DNA of 64,000 bases from Brasenia schreberi (lineage: Eukaryota > Streptophyta > Magnoliopsida > Nymphaeales > Cabombaceae): assembly GCA_036023115.1 (NCBI GenBank), contig JAYKKT010000079.1, positions 10,181,001 through 10,245,000 on the forward strand, in the 5' to 3' direction. The position numbers and the translations under genes were made by a program. Shown piece after piece: positions 1-11,729 of the stretch (the stretch's first letter is position 1; each line of letters begins with the position of its first letter). The notes under the pieces were generated by a model, which had not been told where the DNA came from, did not search any database, and was given only the letters and a program-made list of their open reading frames with translations.

Positions 1-413
1 CCGTCTGCGTTGGGTCTTCGCCAACATAGTCGTCCGCCTCCGTTTCTGCCTTCCGGAGATGACTTGAAATGCTATTTTGATAAGAACAGGGTCTTGGACG
101 TTCGAGATCCTGGGATGTGAATCAGATACAAGAGTTGCTGCGCCGGGCTCGACAGGTGCTCCGGTTCCGGGCTCTTCTTGGCTCTCCTGGTCCTGTCTTG
201 ATCGGGCCAAGCCACTTTGGGGTTTCAAAACATGTTTTTTTAAAAAAAGTTTTCAAAAGCCATATTATATGTTTTTGAAAGATAGAGTTTAAAACATATG
301 TACAGGGTTGTTTGGAAGGCTCCTGGGTTTCCAAACTCAAAATGGCCCTTTGGGGCTGCTTGTACAAAACCAGGTTTGTTTTAAGGAATTCGTGGGATTT
401 CGGGGTGTTTACA
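1..413 (-). repeat. TatA 3' LTR, first 413 bp (U3), truncated by window edge
   Basis: Reads from TGTAAACACC (reverse complement, ending at 413) into U3. It aligns without gaps to 11317-11729, the matching part of the 5' LTR, with 3 substitutions seen by eye. It is preceded in element orientation by the polypurine tract, which fixes it as the 3' LTR. The remaining roughly 2.9 kb lies left of the window. Confidence 0.93.
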
Positions 414-460
414 GATGCCCCTCTTTGGCCTTGTCCAAATTGATTTGGATAAGGGCAAAG
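414..460 (-). promoter_or_regulatory. TatA polypurine tract and adjoining hairpin
   Basis: In element orientation AAAGAGGGGCATC (426-414) directly abuts the LTR TG and is the plus-strand priming PPT. Overlapping its 5' end is an inverted repeat at 460-423: arm CTTTGCCCTTATCCAAAT, a 2-nt centre, arm ATTTGGACAAGGCCAAAG. Sixteen of 18 positions pair. The same structure precedes the PPT in TatB, TatC, TatD, TatE and the LTR-C tail. Confidence 0.8.
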
Positions 461-1587
461 ATGACAAACACCCCTTTTAATGTCTCCCTAGATCTAGCCA
501 CAAAGAATATGGGATCGTCCCATTTTAGCAAAATCTCAATTTTACAAACTCTGGTAGGAGGAGATATCACGCCAAAGGGTTTTACTATGGAATCTGGTCC
601 TAAATGGGATCATGTTCATGTAAGTACCATGCGTGGAATGCAGATGACATGGGTGTGGTGCCAAGAGTGGCGACCTCCCAGAGACCAGGTGTGGTCGAAC
701 TCTAGAGACTTACAAGGCCTACTGCTCCAAGTGAGCAAAAACCCTATGCTGTTCGATGTTCGGTTTTTAAAACTTATTTACAAAAGTTATTTACAAAAGG
801 GACAACTGTCTTGAGTCTCGATCCTAAGGATCTCGAGCTCTTCCAGCTTGCCCTTGTTTGAGTCTTAACACTCGCTTATTTAGCGGAGGTTTTTATAAGA
901 AAACAAGCTTCATTTCAAATTCCTACGCCTTACTCGAAACGTCGAATTCTCAAACAAGATGAAATTCAAGTAAGTAAATCCTATTTTTACTTTAGGATTC
1001 CTTGAAATGAACCATGTTTTAGCTTGGGATAAGCCAGGGATGGGAAAGAGATACCACGGTCCCTTCTGAAGCATCCCGTGGTTTGAGGCACAGAAGGCGG
1101 AAAACTGCTCTTTTTGAGCTTTTTGGCCTCTTTTTCCTTTTTTTTTCATAGAGGGTCTCCCTTTGGGAGTATTTTTTCTTTAATCCCTCTTTTTTATAAG
1201 AGAATCGATTTTTCTCTTTGAAGTCTGGTTTCTTTCTTTTGGAAAGAGACTTTAAATGGGAAATTCCCTTTTGATTTGGGCCTTTGTTTTCCTTTTGGAA
1301 GGAGAAGAGAAGAGGGGAGGACTTATCCCAAGCCTACACTCGATTCATTCCAGATCAGCCTATTTAGAAATAACACGTACTACTTGCAAGTATCTTGCTA
1401 TGTTGAACTAGGCCTTTCTTTGTAAGATGAAGGATTTTGAAATGCAACCACGATTTTGAAAACTCCACTCTTTCACAAGTGCGAATTCTCTTACTTAGGG
1501 TCACACGAGTTGCTTTTGCACCTTATTCACACGTCTCAGGGCAGCTATCCCTCTCAAATTTTCGAAAACTGGAATTTGATCCAGATC
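461..1587 (-). other. TatA 3' non-coding region between integrase and PPT
   Basis: About 1.1 kb between the pol stop and the PPT hairpin. The same sequence occupies this place in TatB, TatC and TatE. Apart from the small ORF at 910-1149 I see no coding signal. It is AT-rich, with purine-rich runs around 1130-1330. Confidence 0.75.
910..1149 (-). CDS. Small ORF downstream of integrase, 79 aa, unknown function
   Basis: ATG-initiated sense ORF of 79 codons. The N-terminus is lysine-rich (MKKKGKRGQKAQK) and the C-terminus basic (RVRRRNLK). No recognised domain, no signal peptide, no obvious membrane segment. A near-identical ORF is open in TatB (20109-20345). In TatC it keeps the ATG but has a premature stop; in TatE the frame is open but the A-run length places the ATG out of frame. 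Because the copies are close relatives, shared openness may be inheritance and not selection. Translation is not shown. Confidence 0.35.
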   Translation of the reverse strand: MKKKGKRGQKAQKEQFSAFCASNHGMLQKGPWYLFPIPGLSQAKTWFISRNPKVKIGFTYLNFILFENSTFRVRRRNLK

Positions 1588-4500
1588 CTACACATGATAC
1601 TTCTTTAAGTATTGAATATTGATAGGATCTGTTAAATTCCTACCTTCTACATCGATCAACCAATACGAATTGTTCGTAGTGGTTGCTCGTACAACATAGG
1701 GTCCATCCCAGTTGGGGCGCCACTTGCCTAGGGGGTGTGGGCCACGATGGTGGATGGTTTTCAAGACCAGATCTCCCACTTCAAAGTGGCGAGGTCTCAT
1801 GTGTTTGCTATAATGTCGGGCTATCCTTTGCCGGTATGCACGAGCATGATCCATGGCAAGGAGTCGCCTCTCATCTAGCAAATCTAGCTCGGCCATCCTA
1901 GCATGCTGGAGCGTCTCTAGGGGGAGGTCGAGTGCAATGGATGTATGGAATGAATGCAGTTGGGTATGAATGGGAAGAATGGCGTTTGTGCCATAGACCA
2001 ATTCGAATGGTGTGGCATTTGTGGGAGTCCGGATGGAAGTCCTATAAGCCCATAAGGCTTCATCCAGCTTCTCATGCCACCTCCTACCCTTCTCTAAGGT
2101 TTTCTCAATGATACCAATGAGAGTCTTGTTTGTGGCTTCGGCTTGGCCGTTGCCTTGAGGGTAGTAGGGCGAGGAGAAGTGGTGAGTTATGCCATACGTG
2201 TTGCACAACTTAACCATCCGCTCGTTCTTGAATGGGGTACCATTATCAGACACAAGGTCTCGTGGAACCCCAAATCGAGCCAAGATATTCCTCCGGATGA
2301 AAGCCACCACATGTTGCCCCATTACATTCGTTAGGGAAATGGCTTCCACCCACTTGAAGAAATACTCCGTGGCTGCTAAAATAAAACGATGCCCATTCGA
2401 GGCCTTTGGAAATATGGGGCCTACAATGTCAAACGCCCACATGGTAAATGGCCAGGGGCTGACCACGGAATGCAATGCAGATGAAGGGATATGAATGGCG
2501 TGCCCATGCACTTGACATGGATGACACTTCCTAACATGATCGTGACAATCCTTTTTCAGGGTGGACCAAAAAAAACCCCCTCTAAGTATTTTCATTGCCG
2601 TCATGTTGGCATTAACATGACCTCCACATTCTCCATCGTGGAATTCATGCATTACTATCCTAGCCTCCTCTAGGTCGATACACCTAAGCAGAATGCCGGT
2701 AAAACTCTTTTTGTATAAGACCCCACCCAGAATGGTGTATCGGGTCGAAATCTTACGAATGAATGCCCTATCTTTGGATGTGGCATCCTCGGTGAATCCC
2801 CCATTTTCTAAAAAATGTTTTATGTCATAGAACCAGGGTTTTTCAATAGACTCTGGGTTGTTTTGGCAAATATCCAAGTCGTGTGTGGATGGATGGGGCG
2901 CATGCCATATTTCCAAAGATCTGGTCCCTGAAATGGGATCGACCTTCAGGGCTGAACCCAAGGAGGAGAGGGCATCGGCAATGCCATTGTCCTCCCTTCC
3001 TACGTGTGTGAGCTTACACGATTGGAAGGATTGGACCAATCAAGTGGCCAACTCGTGATATGGAAGTAGTTTCTCATTACGTACTTGCCAAATTTTTAAA
3101 ACCTGGTTTATGACAAGGAGCGAATCTCCAAAGACCTCGATGCATGATGCCCCTAGAGTTTTCGAAATCCTCAAGCCTTGTATGAGTGCTTCATACTCAG
3201 CTACGTTGTTGGAACATTCAAAATCTAAGCGGACTGCTATGGGAATCTCGCCCTTTTCAGGGGAGATTAGGATGATCCCGGCACCAGCCCCTCGTTGGTT
3301 TCGTGCCCCGTCGAAGTGCATCTTCCACACTTGGTTTTCGAAAGAATTTGCCAAAATGTGGTTTTGAAAACGGTTTTGCAATATGCCTTCATCAGGCATT
3401 TCGACAAGAGTGGGATATGCGTCCTCCAAGGGGAAGTCAGCCACGTAATCTGCTAGGGCTTGCCCCTTAACGGAGATCTGGTGATGATATTTTAGATCAT
3501 ACTCCATTAGAAGGAGTTGCCATTTGCCCAATCTACCCGTGAGAATGGGTTTTTCGAACAAGTGCTTGATTGGGTCAAGCTTGGACACTATCCAGATCTC
3601 ATGATCTAGGAAGTAGTGTCTGAATTTCTGGCAGGCCCAAACTAGGGCCAAGCACGTCTTCTCCATGGCTTGATAATTTCGTTCATAAGCCAAGAGAGTT
3701 TTTGAAATATAGTAGATGGCATACTCCTTATGGGTGTCATCCTCGTATTGAGCCAACAGGGCTCCTAAAGCGTTTACATGCACGGAGATGTATAATAAAA
3801 GCGGTTTTCCTTGTTTTGGAGGATTCAAAACGGGGGGATTAACCAAGTATGCCTTTAGTCTCTCGAAGGACTTTTGGCATTCGTCATCCCATAAGAATTT
3901 CGTACCCTTCCTCAACAGTTTGTTGAAGGGTTCGCATCTAGTTGCCAGATTTGATATGAATCGGCGCACAGATTGTAATCGACCCTGGAGGCTACGGACT
4001 TGGGTGAGATTGGAGGGTGGAGCCATGTCTATGATGGCTCGACACTTAGAGGGGTCGACTTCTATTCCCCTTTGGCTCACCATAAAGCCTAGAAGCTTTC
4101 CTGATTCTACCCCGAACACACATTTTTGAGGGTTTAGCTTTACTTTGTAAAGCCTAAGCCTTTCGAAAATCTTTTGTAAACATTCGATATGGGTGCATTG
4201 GGTTTTGGATTTCGCCAAGAGATCATCTACATACACTTCTACAAGCTCGTGAATTTCATCATGGAAGATCGTGTTCATGGCTCGTTGGTATGTTGCGCCG
4301 ACATTTTTCAAACCAAAGGGCATGACTGTATAGCAGTACGTGCCCCATGGGGTTGTGAAGGCGGTCTTACCCTGATCTCGTGGACTTAGTTTGATTTGAT
4401 TATAGCCTGAATAGCCATCCATAAATGAAAACATTTCATGATTTGCAGTACTATCGACTATCAAATCTATGTTTGGTAAAGGATAATTATCCTTTGGAGT

Positions 4501-5274
4501 GGCTTTATTCAGGTTTCTGAAATCGATGCATATTCGAATTTTCCCATTGGTTTTTCGAACTACAACGATATTTGATAACCAATCAGAATACGCAATGGGT
4601 TTTATAAATCCGGCTTTTAGCAGATCTTCTAAACCCTCTTTGACTTGCGTGTGTACATTCGGGTGTATTTTCCTAAGCTTCTGCTTTATTGGTTTTACAC
4701 CTATATCTAAGGGAAGACGATGCTCGACTATGCTGGGATCTATGCCCGGCATGTCTTCATACGTCCATGCAAACACATCTAAATAGGTTCGTAGAAATGC
4801 AATGAATGCTAACTTTTCAGTTTCATGCAAGCATGCGCCTATTTTGATGGTTTTGGGATTGGAATCATCCCCTAGGTTCACCTCTACGAAATCTCCTCCT
4901 ACTGATTGGGAAGGTCTTTCAAAATCGAGAATTCTATGAAATTCTGGGAGCTCAGAAGTGGGATCTTCCTCAAGGGGATCCACTTCTGGGCTTTGATCAT
5001 TCTCGTGGGTTTTAGACCCGAGGGAACTTGATGCGTGGTTTTCAAAATAACCTGGTTTTGTACTTGGATTTTCAAGCGATTTCGAAATTTTTGGTCTGGC
5101 TATGCAGACGACGTTTCTTTCGAAGTCCTTTTCTTTCGCCAAAGTCATACCAGGAGCAGCTATGTACAAAATCTTTTTGGTATTTTCCAAATTTTCGATT
5201 TTTTTGGGTTTTTGTAAAACAAGAACTTTGGGAACTATACAAAGCACACTTTTTTTGAGTTTTTGTTTTTCCAT
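1588..5274 (-). pseudogene. pol: TatA pol (RT, RNase H, second RNase H, integrase) with one internal TGA
   Basis: Reading frame of about 1229 codons with the full Tat pol order: RT with YVDDLL active site, a gypsy-type RNase H lacking obvious catalytic acidic residues, a linker, a second RNase H (FDGA, AEYEAL, GDSLLV, ADALS), integrase zinc finger (H, H, CHPC), the DD35E core (FDIVGP, SDNGTPF, NGQAEA) and a C-terminal GPYVV motif. It is broken once: codon 3042-3040 is TGA where TatB and TatE have CGA, inside the second RNase H after HELAT. This is a C-to-T change at a CpG. Start taken at ATG 5274, matching TatB and TatE. The frame differs from gag-PR, so pol is not made by simple read-through. 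Confidence 0.9.
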
Positions 5275-5387
5275 TGTTTTTGGTTTTTCTTGTTTTTCGA
5301 TTTTTTTGATTTTAAGTTTTCAAATGTTTTTGGTATTTTTAGAAAAAGGGATCTTCCGTCATACCTACAAAGGGAAAACACTATGGG

Positions 5388-8258
5388 TTAGACTCGGAAT
5401 AGGAGGTCTAAACCATAGGTCTCTTCTAAGACAGGCTCCGGGGCACCCTTGACCCAGGTGGTCACAGGGGGTGGTTCCGGCGGTATTTGGGGGGTATAGC
5501 CGATCCCATATCGGCTTGGGTTGGCCCTAGGAAGGATGGGCTCTAGGAGACCCTGGTTTTGTGCCCCTAGACTTTTGTAGGGCGTGTAGCCCATGTTTAA
5601 TAACATGTTCCACGACCTTTTGTTTTTTGAAAAGATGGGATATAAGTCGTGGTCCTGGAACATGCTATCGTCCATATTAGGCTCGTATGGCCTTTTGTCC
5701 AGGGGTTTTGGAAATAGGGAACGTTTGGGTTTTCCTAGGAGGATTAGAGTCGGGAGGGGGCCTACTTTGGGCGGCCCCTTCACACATACAACCTTCCTAG
5801 GATTGTTCAACACGAGCCGAGGTGGCTCAACCATAATTTGCCCCAGGTTAGCCTCGTGGGTCTGGGAGCTCGATAAACAAGGAGAGTTTATGATCCCCTG
5901 AAGCTGTGGGTGACTCTCACCTAGGATCACTACGACTTGGTCCCTAAAAGGGATCTTAACACACCTGTGGAAGGTGGATGGCACAGCGCACAAACTGTGT
6001 ATCCAGGGTCTTCCCAGCAACAGGTTATAATGGGGGTGGATGTCCAAGACATGGAACACCCCCGTGTGTTCGATCCCTCCCGTTTCCATTGGGAGTTCGA
6101 TGGATCCTAAAGGCCTAGACGCATTCCCATCGTATCCAGTGATAACGATGGGGCTTGGGTTCACTGAAGTCAAGGTGACTCCGATTTTGTACGCCACGTG
6201 AAGTGGAAGGATGTTGAGCCCTCCTCCACCATCGACTAGGCACCTGTCCAGAGAGTGGTTGTTTAGAACCACCTCGATATGCAGGGCCTGGTTATGGTTT
6301 TCGTAGGGTCTATCTACATCATCTTCCGAAAAGGTGATGGGCGATTTTGCTCCTAATAAAGCCACTTGGGCAGACAAGGATTCCGGACTTATGTTCGAAT
6401 CAACCTTGGCCCTTTCTAGAATTTTCTCTAAGACAAGTCTATGCCTAGGCGAGGTTTTGATAAGCTCTAGAATAGACATGTGAATAGGAATCTTTGAAAG
6501 GTGGTTTTCGAAATCATAAGGATTTAGGATGATTTTGTCCTTATCTGCTTTTGGCAGACCACTAGGGATACATGCTTTTGAGGGGCCAGGCACACTGACC
6601 ACCTTTTGAGCACCTTGAAGGTGCGGGGGTTGGTAGATCCTCCCGGATCTAGTGACTTCCCCCACGACCAGCCTAGGGTTCGCGCTAAACTTGGCTCTAA
6701 GGATGAGCTGAGGAGAACCTTGGATTTTAAAAACTGGCTTTGCCGGGGTTTCCACTTTTGATGGTCCCCGAATGACGACTTGGGCGGGCCTCTTGTATAG
6801 TACAAGGATGGGCGCACAAGCAGGTCGACCAGGCTCTGGTTTTTGCGCTAGTTCCTTGGAAATGGTGAGGGTACATACCTCCTTTCCTTTCCCACTGCCA
6901 CTGGCGTGTTTGGGAAAGGGTTCCTTGAAGATAGCTTGAGGTGGCTCAGGTTCCGCAGTGACCTGGAGCCGGCCCTCTGCTATCAAGTTCTCAATTTTAT
7001 TTAGAAGAGAGAAGCACCGTTTGGTATCATGGCCTTTGAGCCGATGATACTTGCAAAATCGGTTTAAATACCCCCCTTTGGACGTGACTCCTTCGGGGAT
7101 TTCAGGGAGTTCGATCATGCCCTGGGCAAGTAAGAGGTCTAGGACCTCCGACACAGGTTGCCCCAGCGGAGTGTACTCCCGTTTTTCAATTGGTTTTGAA
7201 AAATTGCGTTCTCTCTTATTTTCTATTTTTTCAAAATTTTTAGAAGTGCCCGCCATGCCTGGATCCACCCGGACATTGGCGATTTTATGGGGCTTTGCCC
7301 CTTTGTCCGTTGTGGGCAGCCCATATGCGATGGGCTTCTCCACACGTGTTTTGGGAACGGCACTTCCTTTCCATAAGTGGTCGTATGTCCCTTTTCGCAA
7401 GTTGGTTTCGAAAAGGGAGTCCTTTTTGATCAACTTATGGAAAGTTGAAATCTCATGGAGCGAGAGAAGGGTTTTTAACTCGCTTTTGAAATTATCCAGG
7501 ATGAGCATTACTGCGCATCCTTCGGATATAGGCTCTCGCACTTGGCCCAAAAGAGACCTCCATCTTATAATGAAGGCATGCACGTCTTCGTTCATGCCTT
7601 GCTTTGTCCATCTTAAGGTATTCAGGGTTGGCGTGACTTCCACGTTGTGTGCAAATCTTTGCATGAAGCAGTTCGCTAACTCTTCAAAAGTAGCGAACTG
7701 GCTTAAGTCGTAGGAAGCCAGCCATTTGGCAGCTGTGCCCTTAAGGGATAGGGGGAACCAATACACCCATTTCATCGAGTCCTTTTTCTTCTTATGGGCT
7801 CAACGTGAGAAAAGCTGCAAGTGAGACCTAGGGTCTCCCATGCCATCATACCGATGGAAGTTCGGTATTTCATCGTCACTGTCTGTTTCGTAATCCATAG
7901 GAAGGAAATCAGACAGGGCGTAGCTTCTTTTCTCTTTATTCTGCCCTTTCAGCAGCTGCTGTAGGGCTTTACGGTCCTTTTGTGTGAAGGACTCGTGGTA
8001 TTGGTTGCCTTCCATTACGGAGGCCTCTTTTTGCTTGCGAGGTTTTTCAAATTTCTTTTTAGGCCTTTGTTCACCGTTTGATGAACATGAATCGCCTGCT
8101 TCAACCTCTTGGCTGAGAGCATCGATTTTGGCCTCAAATTCCCTTCTCAAGTCCTCGATTTCATCTAGTTTTATTTTATTTTTGAAAATCCTCCTAGAGT
8201 GAGAACTTGATGCGCATGAGCCTTGGCTCGACACTTCACTTGGATTGGATTTTGACAT
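5388..8258 (-). pseudogene. gag-pro: TatA gag-protease with one internal TGA
   Basis: About 956 codons from ATG at 8258. Order: serine-rich N-terminus, an acidic/basic helical stretch with coiled-coil character (EIEDLRREFEAKIDAL), a retrotransposon gag core around AKWLASYDLSQFATFEEL, a C-x2-H-x4-H-x4-C knuckle (CKYHRLKGHDTKRC), a proline-rich linker and an aspartic protease with LVDGGGGLNI. Codon 7802-7800 is TGA where TatB has CGA (SRRAHKKKKD region), again a CpG C-to-T change; the frame then stays open to 5388. There is also a D-to-W difference at LRDTKQG. Gag forms the particle and the protease matures it. As it stands this copy would give only a 152-residue N-terminal fragment. Confidence 0.9.
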
Positions 8259-8376
8259 GCTTTTTCAAGCTTTTTCAAAATTTCCTAAGTAAAAGCAAAG
8301 AAAACAAGTTAAAACGACACCTTTATAAAAATTTTTCAAGACTTCTACAAGTAAACTCGATTTTTGAAAAGGCTCA

Positions 8377-8395
8377 CGTCCCACCGGGCGTGCCA
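8377..8395 (-). other. TatA primer-binding site
   Basis: TGGCACGCCCGGTGGGACG on the minus strand, 5 nt (GAGAT) after the LTR end. It starts TGG, as expected for pairing with a tRNA CCA end. The identical 19-mer follows the LTR in TatB, TatC, TatD and TatE. I do not assign the tRNA. Confidence 0.85.
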
Positions 8396-8915
8396 ATCTC
8401 TGTAGACGCGCGAAAATCCCCGCCTCTTCGCCTCTTTCGGGGTTTGGAGTGGATCTTATCGTGCGTCTAAGGCCTATGTATATAAATAGGGCGTGCCAGC
8501 TAGCTTACTTAAGCTAGCGAAGATATATTTAACACTGACTTCTAAACGTGGCGACTATGAGCAAGTAAGCTCTTGTCGTCGCAGACCTTCTTGCACCGAT
8601 GCGCAAGGGTCAGTCTGTACGCTTTTGCAAAAATCGAGTTTTGGGGAGAAAGTCCACGAAGCGGTTCGAGGTGTCTATTTCGGGTCTTTAAGATGCGATT
8701 GCATATTTTAGATCACGTGGATTTGCATGTGCCTAAGTCTTTTCTTTTATCCCTTTTTGGGTCGCCTAGTTTGTGTGTTATAAACACTCCACTACATGCG
8801 CGAATTCGAGCGGGGCTTGCTTTGAGGCAATATGCATCCTACCTCGTGGTATGGCGTAGATGCAATGCAAACTCACGCTACTCCAAAGGGAAAACCCGAA
8901 ATGTAAAGACAATAC

Positions 8916-8992
8916 TGAAGGGAAATAACAGAAGGGAAATAACCGAAGGGAAATAACCGAAGGGAAATAACCGAAGGGAAATAACCGAAGGG
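8916..8992 (-). repeat. 14-bp minisatellite in TatA LTR
   Basis: Tandem copies of a 14-bp unit (element orientation CCCTTCGGTTATTT, with CAG/CGG variants) just upstream of the conserved TTTCGGGTTTTCCCTTTGGAG sequence. The same array is in the TatB and TatE LTRs; TatC keeps two to three units. Confidence 0.85.
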
Positions 8993-9039
8993 AGATATGT
9001 ATATATCTTATGTATATGAGCCCTTACTCGGGTCTTGCA

Positions 9040-9530
9040 AATAAGAGCGAAGGCTCAATGTGGGTGCGTGCTTGAATTGAAAGACTTACACACACGACAT
9101 GAAATTAAACCCAAATATAAATTGCAGTATGGCCTTGACTAAGGTCTTGGGAGTAAGAGCGAAGGCTCAATGTGTGTGAGAGTGCTTGAATTGAAGTACT
9201 ACACACACGACATAAATGAAACCCAAATATAACTGCAATAAGGCCTTTACTAAGGTCTTGGGAGTAAGAGCGAAGGCTCAATGTGTGTGAAAGTGCTTGA
9301 ATTGAAAGACTTACTCACACGACATGAAATGAAACCCAAATAGTATAGGTCGGCCCTTACTTGGGTCTTTCAAATAAGAGCGAAAGCTCAATGTGTGTGA
9401 GAGTGTTTGAATTGAAAGACTTACTCACACGACATGAAATGAAACCCAAATAGTATAGGTCGGCCCTTACTTGGGTCTTTCAAATAAGAGCGAAAGCTCA
9501 ATGTGTGTGAGAGTGCTTGAATTGAAAGAC
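9040..9530 (-). repeat. TatA U5 tandem repeats, about 110-bp unit
   Basis: Four to five imperfect copies of a unit carrying, in element orientation, TCTTTCAATTCAAGCACTC then CACACACATTGAGCTTTCGC and a TTTGGGTTTCATTTCATG segment. Similar arrays occupy the same place in every other LTR of the window, with unit number and sequence varying. Some units read AGACCTTAGTCAAGGCC in place of AGACCCAAGTAAGGGCC. Confidence 0.8.
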
Positions 9531-9761
9531 AACGCACCCGACTTAAACAAAACCCTTCGAAAATGAAATATATATGTACACTTATATATTAGGGGCTGAT
9601 TAGGCCCGTGTGTGTTCAAAATTGTGCACGACTAAGAGAGTGCACGTGTGTGGTTGTGCCAAGCCACGTTATTACAAGCGGGGGGAGACTATGCTCCGTT
9701 ATTACAACCCCGTATCAAATTGAATTTCAAGCAAGTGTACGACTAAAGACCGAGTTTAGAC

Positions 9762-9767
9762 ACTTAC
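9762..9767 (-). promoter_or_regulatory. Conserved 5' splice-site-like GTAAGT in TatA LTR
   Basis: CCAGCTACTCGTAAGTGTC on the minus strand. The hexamer GTAAGT is retained at the same place in the TatB, TatC (both), TatD, TatE and LTR-H repeats, across subfamilies. Together with the pyrimidine-tract acceptor ending at 8285, 26 nt before the gag ATG, it would define a leader intron of about 1.48 kb. This is inference. Confidence 0.4.
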
Positions 9768-10486
9768 GAGTAGCTGGTCCGTAGAGGTCTTGCTTGAGCG
9801 TGGCCTTGGCTTTGGGCTGCAAACGGGAGCTCCGCGAAGGTATGTGATCAAGGGTGCTGGCCGGCTGCAAATGGGGCGCGGGATAGACGCCTCGAAGGGG
9901 GCCGGTGGCAAGTAGGTGGCGCCTCCAAGTAGGGAGTTTAGAGTGGCTGAATAAGTGGGTATTAGGATCACTAGGGAAGTTGGGTACTTAGGGAAACTGG
10001 ACCTAAAAGGTGAGCTGGTGGGAGGGCCGAGTAGGACACCTAGGGGGGTTGGCCGAATGGGAGATGGTGGCTAAGTAGTGGCCAGCAACTTGGGTTATAC
10101 TAGGTTCGGCTAGGTTTAGGTGGTGGCGGCAAAGGGGTTGAGCTGAAGGGAGGATGGGTGGCTAAGAGTGGAGAGGTGGTAGAGAAGGGGGCTAGGTAAG
10201 GTGCAAGGTACTTACCGAATGGGGAGAAGTGGCGGATGGAGTGGGAAAGTGGCGGGTAGGTGGCTGTCGGCTGGTTCAGTTGGGGGAAGATGATGGCGTC
10301 CGGCTGAGGGGTAGTGGTGGTGGACGGAAGAGGGAAGGTGGCGGAGCAGGTGGCGGCTGGTGGAGCAGCTGGAGCAGGCCAAGGTGGGGAGTTGTCCCGG
10401 CTGGGTGAGGGAAGGGAGAAGGAGAGGGCCCGGCTGGGTGAGGTAGAGTGGTTCCCACTTAGAAAACCCGCCCACAATGAGGGGGG

Positions 10487-10494
10487 TTTAAATA
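10487..10494 (-). promoter_or_regulatory. TatA 5' LTR TATA-like box
   Basis: TATTTAAA on the minus strand, followed by a C-rich run and the conserved GGGCGGGTTTT sequence. The corresponding site is TATTTAAA in TatB and TatE and TATAAA or GTATAA in the other LTRs, so it is the likely core promoter. The transcription start is not known. Confidence 0.6.
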
Positions 10495-11729
10495 GGGGAT
10501 GGGTAGGTCGGTTAGGGCTGGGCTGTGGGTAGTGGTTAGGTGGTTTAGGTAGGGTGGTATGTAGATAAGGTGGGCTGGATGGGGTTGGGCCAGATATTTT
10601 AAAACTAGGTGTTTGGATAAATCGTGGGCTAAGGGTGGTTTAGGGGTTTAGGGCTAGGTTAGGTGGTTGGGTTTTAGGGTGAGGTTTAGTGAGCTAGGTT
10701 AGGTGATTAGGCTAGGTTTAGGCTAGGATTAGGGAAATTAATCTAGGTTTAGGGAAGGATTAGGGAAGTGGGTTAGGTGATTAGGTTGGGATTAGGCCGG
10801 GATTAGGGAAGTGGGTTAGGTGATTAGGTTCAGATTAGGGGTGGATTAGGGGTTTAGGCTAGGTTTAGGCATTTTTGGCCAGGTTTAGGTGAAGGAGCTC
10901 CCTTAGCATGGCCCATAGACCTTGATCACCCCATGTTGGTGCAGCCCTAGGTTAGGTTTTAGCTAATTACAAGCTTAAACCCACTCAATTGGCTAACCCA
11001 CATGATTAACCCAAACTTGACACACAAGTCAAGCTTAATACAACACTCTTGATATTTTTCACCCCCACTCTCTCTCATGCCCAATATCCCACGTGAATTT
11101 CAAGTGGGCCCCACCTCCATTTATGAGAAGGTGATGTGGGCCATGGATATGGATATTGGATTGGATCTCTGGATCCAAATCCAAATCCAAGTCCACATAT
11201 GGGTTTGGATTGGAATCTGGATATATATGGTCCAGATCCAATCCAAACTGAACTCTGACTCCTTCGAGCTGGGTTCGAGACGGACGATTTGTGCGGGGCC
11301 TGACAGCATCAGTACTCCGTCTGCGTTGGGTCTTCGCCAACATAGTCGTCCGCCTCCGTTTCTGCCTTCCGGAGATGACTTCAAATGCTATTTTGATAAG
11401 AACAGGGTCTTGGACGTTCGAGATCCTGGGATGTGAATCAGATACAAGAGTTGTTGCGCCGGGCTCGACAGGTGCTCCGGTTCCGGGCTCTTCTTGGCTC
11501 TCCTGGTCCTGTCTTGGTCGGGCCAAGCCACTTTGGGGTTTCAAAACATGTTTTTTTAAAAAAAGTTTTCAAAAGCCATATTATATGTTTTTGAAAGATA
11601 GAGTTTAAAACATATGTACAGGGTTGTTTGGAAGGCTCCTGGGTTTCCAAACTCAAAATGGCCCTTTGGGGCTGCTTGTACAAAACCAGGTTTGTTTTAA
11701 GGAATTCGTGGGATTTCGGGGTGTTTACA

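Larger units (their letters stand above)
1..11729 (-). mobile_element. TatA: Tat-like Ty3/gypsy LTR retrotransposon, nearly full length
   Basis: Minus-strand element read right to left: 5' LTR (8401-11729), PBS (8377-8395), gag-PR (8258-5388), pol (5274-1588), 3' non-coding region, PPT (426-414) and the first 413 bp of the 3' LTR, which is cut by the window edge. The gene order PR-RT-RNH-RNH-INT and the additional RNase H are characteristic of the Tat lineage of plant Ty3/gypsy. It lies inside the 5' LTR of TatB: sequence at 11730 continues TatB LTR exactly where the uninterrupted TatB 3' LTR reads across 22880/22881. The right-hand target duplication should be GTCGT (11730-11734); the left one is outside the window. 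The two LTRs differ at 3 positions over the 413 bp that can be compared by eye, so insertion is recent relative to its neighbours. Confidence 0.93.
8401..11729 (-). repeat. TatA 5' LTR, 3329 bp
   Basis: Begins TGTAAACACCCCG (minus, 11729) and ends GCGCGTCTACA (8401). Contents in element order: U3 hairpin with an ATATATA loop (11247-11204); a long run of degenerate CCTAA/CCCTAA repeats (about 10980-10600); a TATA-like TATTTAAA (10494-10487) before a C-run and a GC-rich proline-codon-like stretch; a GTAAGT donor-like site (9767-9762); about 110-bp tandem repeats (about 9530-9040); and a 14-bp minisatellite (about 8992-8916). Open frames in the GC-rich part are compositional. Confidence 0.93.

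Noticed and set aside
308..814. 168-aa plus-strand ORF near the left edge
   Set aside because: It spans the antisense of the TatA LTR/PPT junction; it has no domain and is not open in the other copies.
7051..7713. Long antisense ORF (220 aa) opposite gag, also at 13534-14196
   Set aside because: It mirrors gag codons and recurs only where gag is intact; it shows no domain and is explained as a shadow frame.
8377..8395. Naming the primer tRNA from the PBS
   Set aside because: I could not match the 19-mer confidently to one plant tRNA 3' end from memory; a tRNA database comparison would decide.
10100..10477. Proline/serine-rich ORFs in LTRs (also 22089-22447, 33726-34352, 48753-49107, 53879-54217)
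   Set aside because: Several frames are open at once in a C-rich leader region, and the frames differ between copies; this is composition, not coding.
11059..11544. ORFs of 119-161 aa in U3 on both strands (also 21021-21506, 52826-53362)
   Set aside because: They lie over the U3 hairpin and GGAT repeats, overlap on both strands, and lie upstream of the TATA box.
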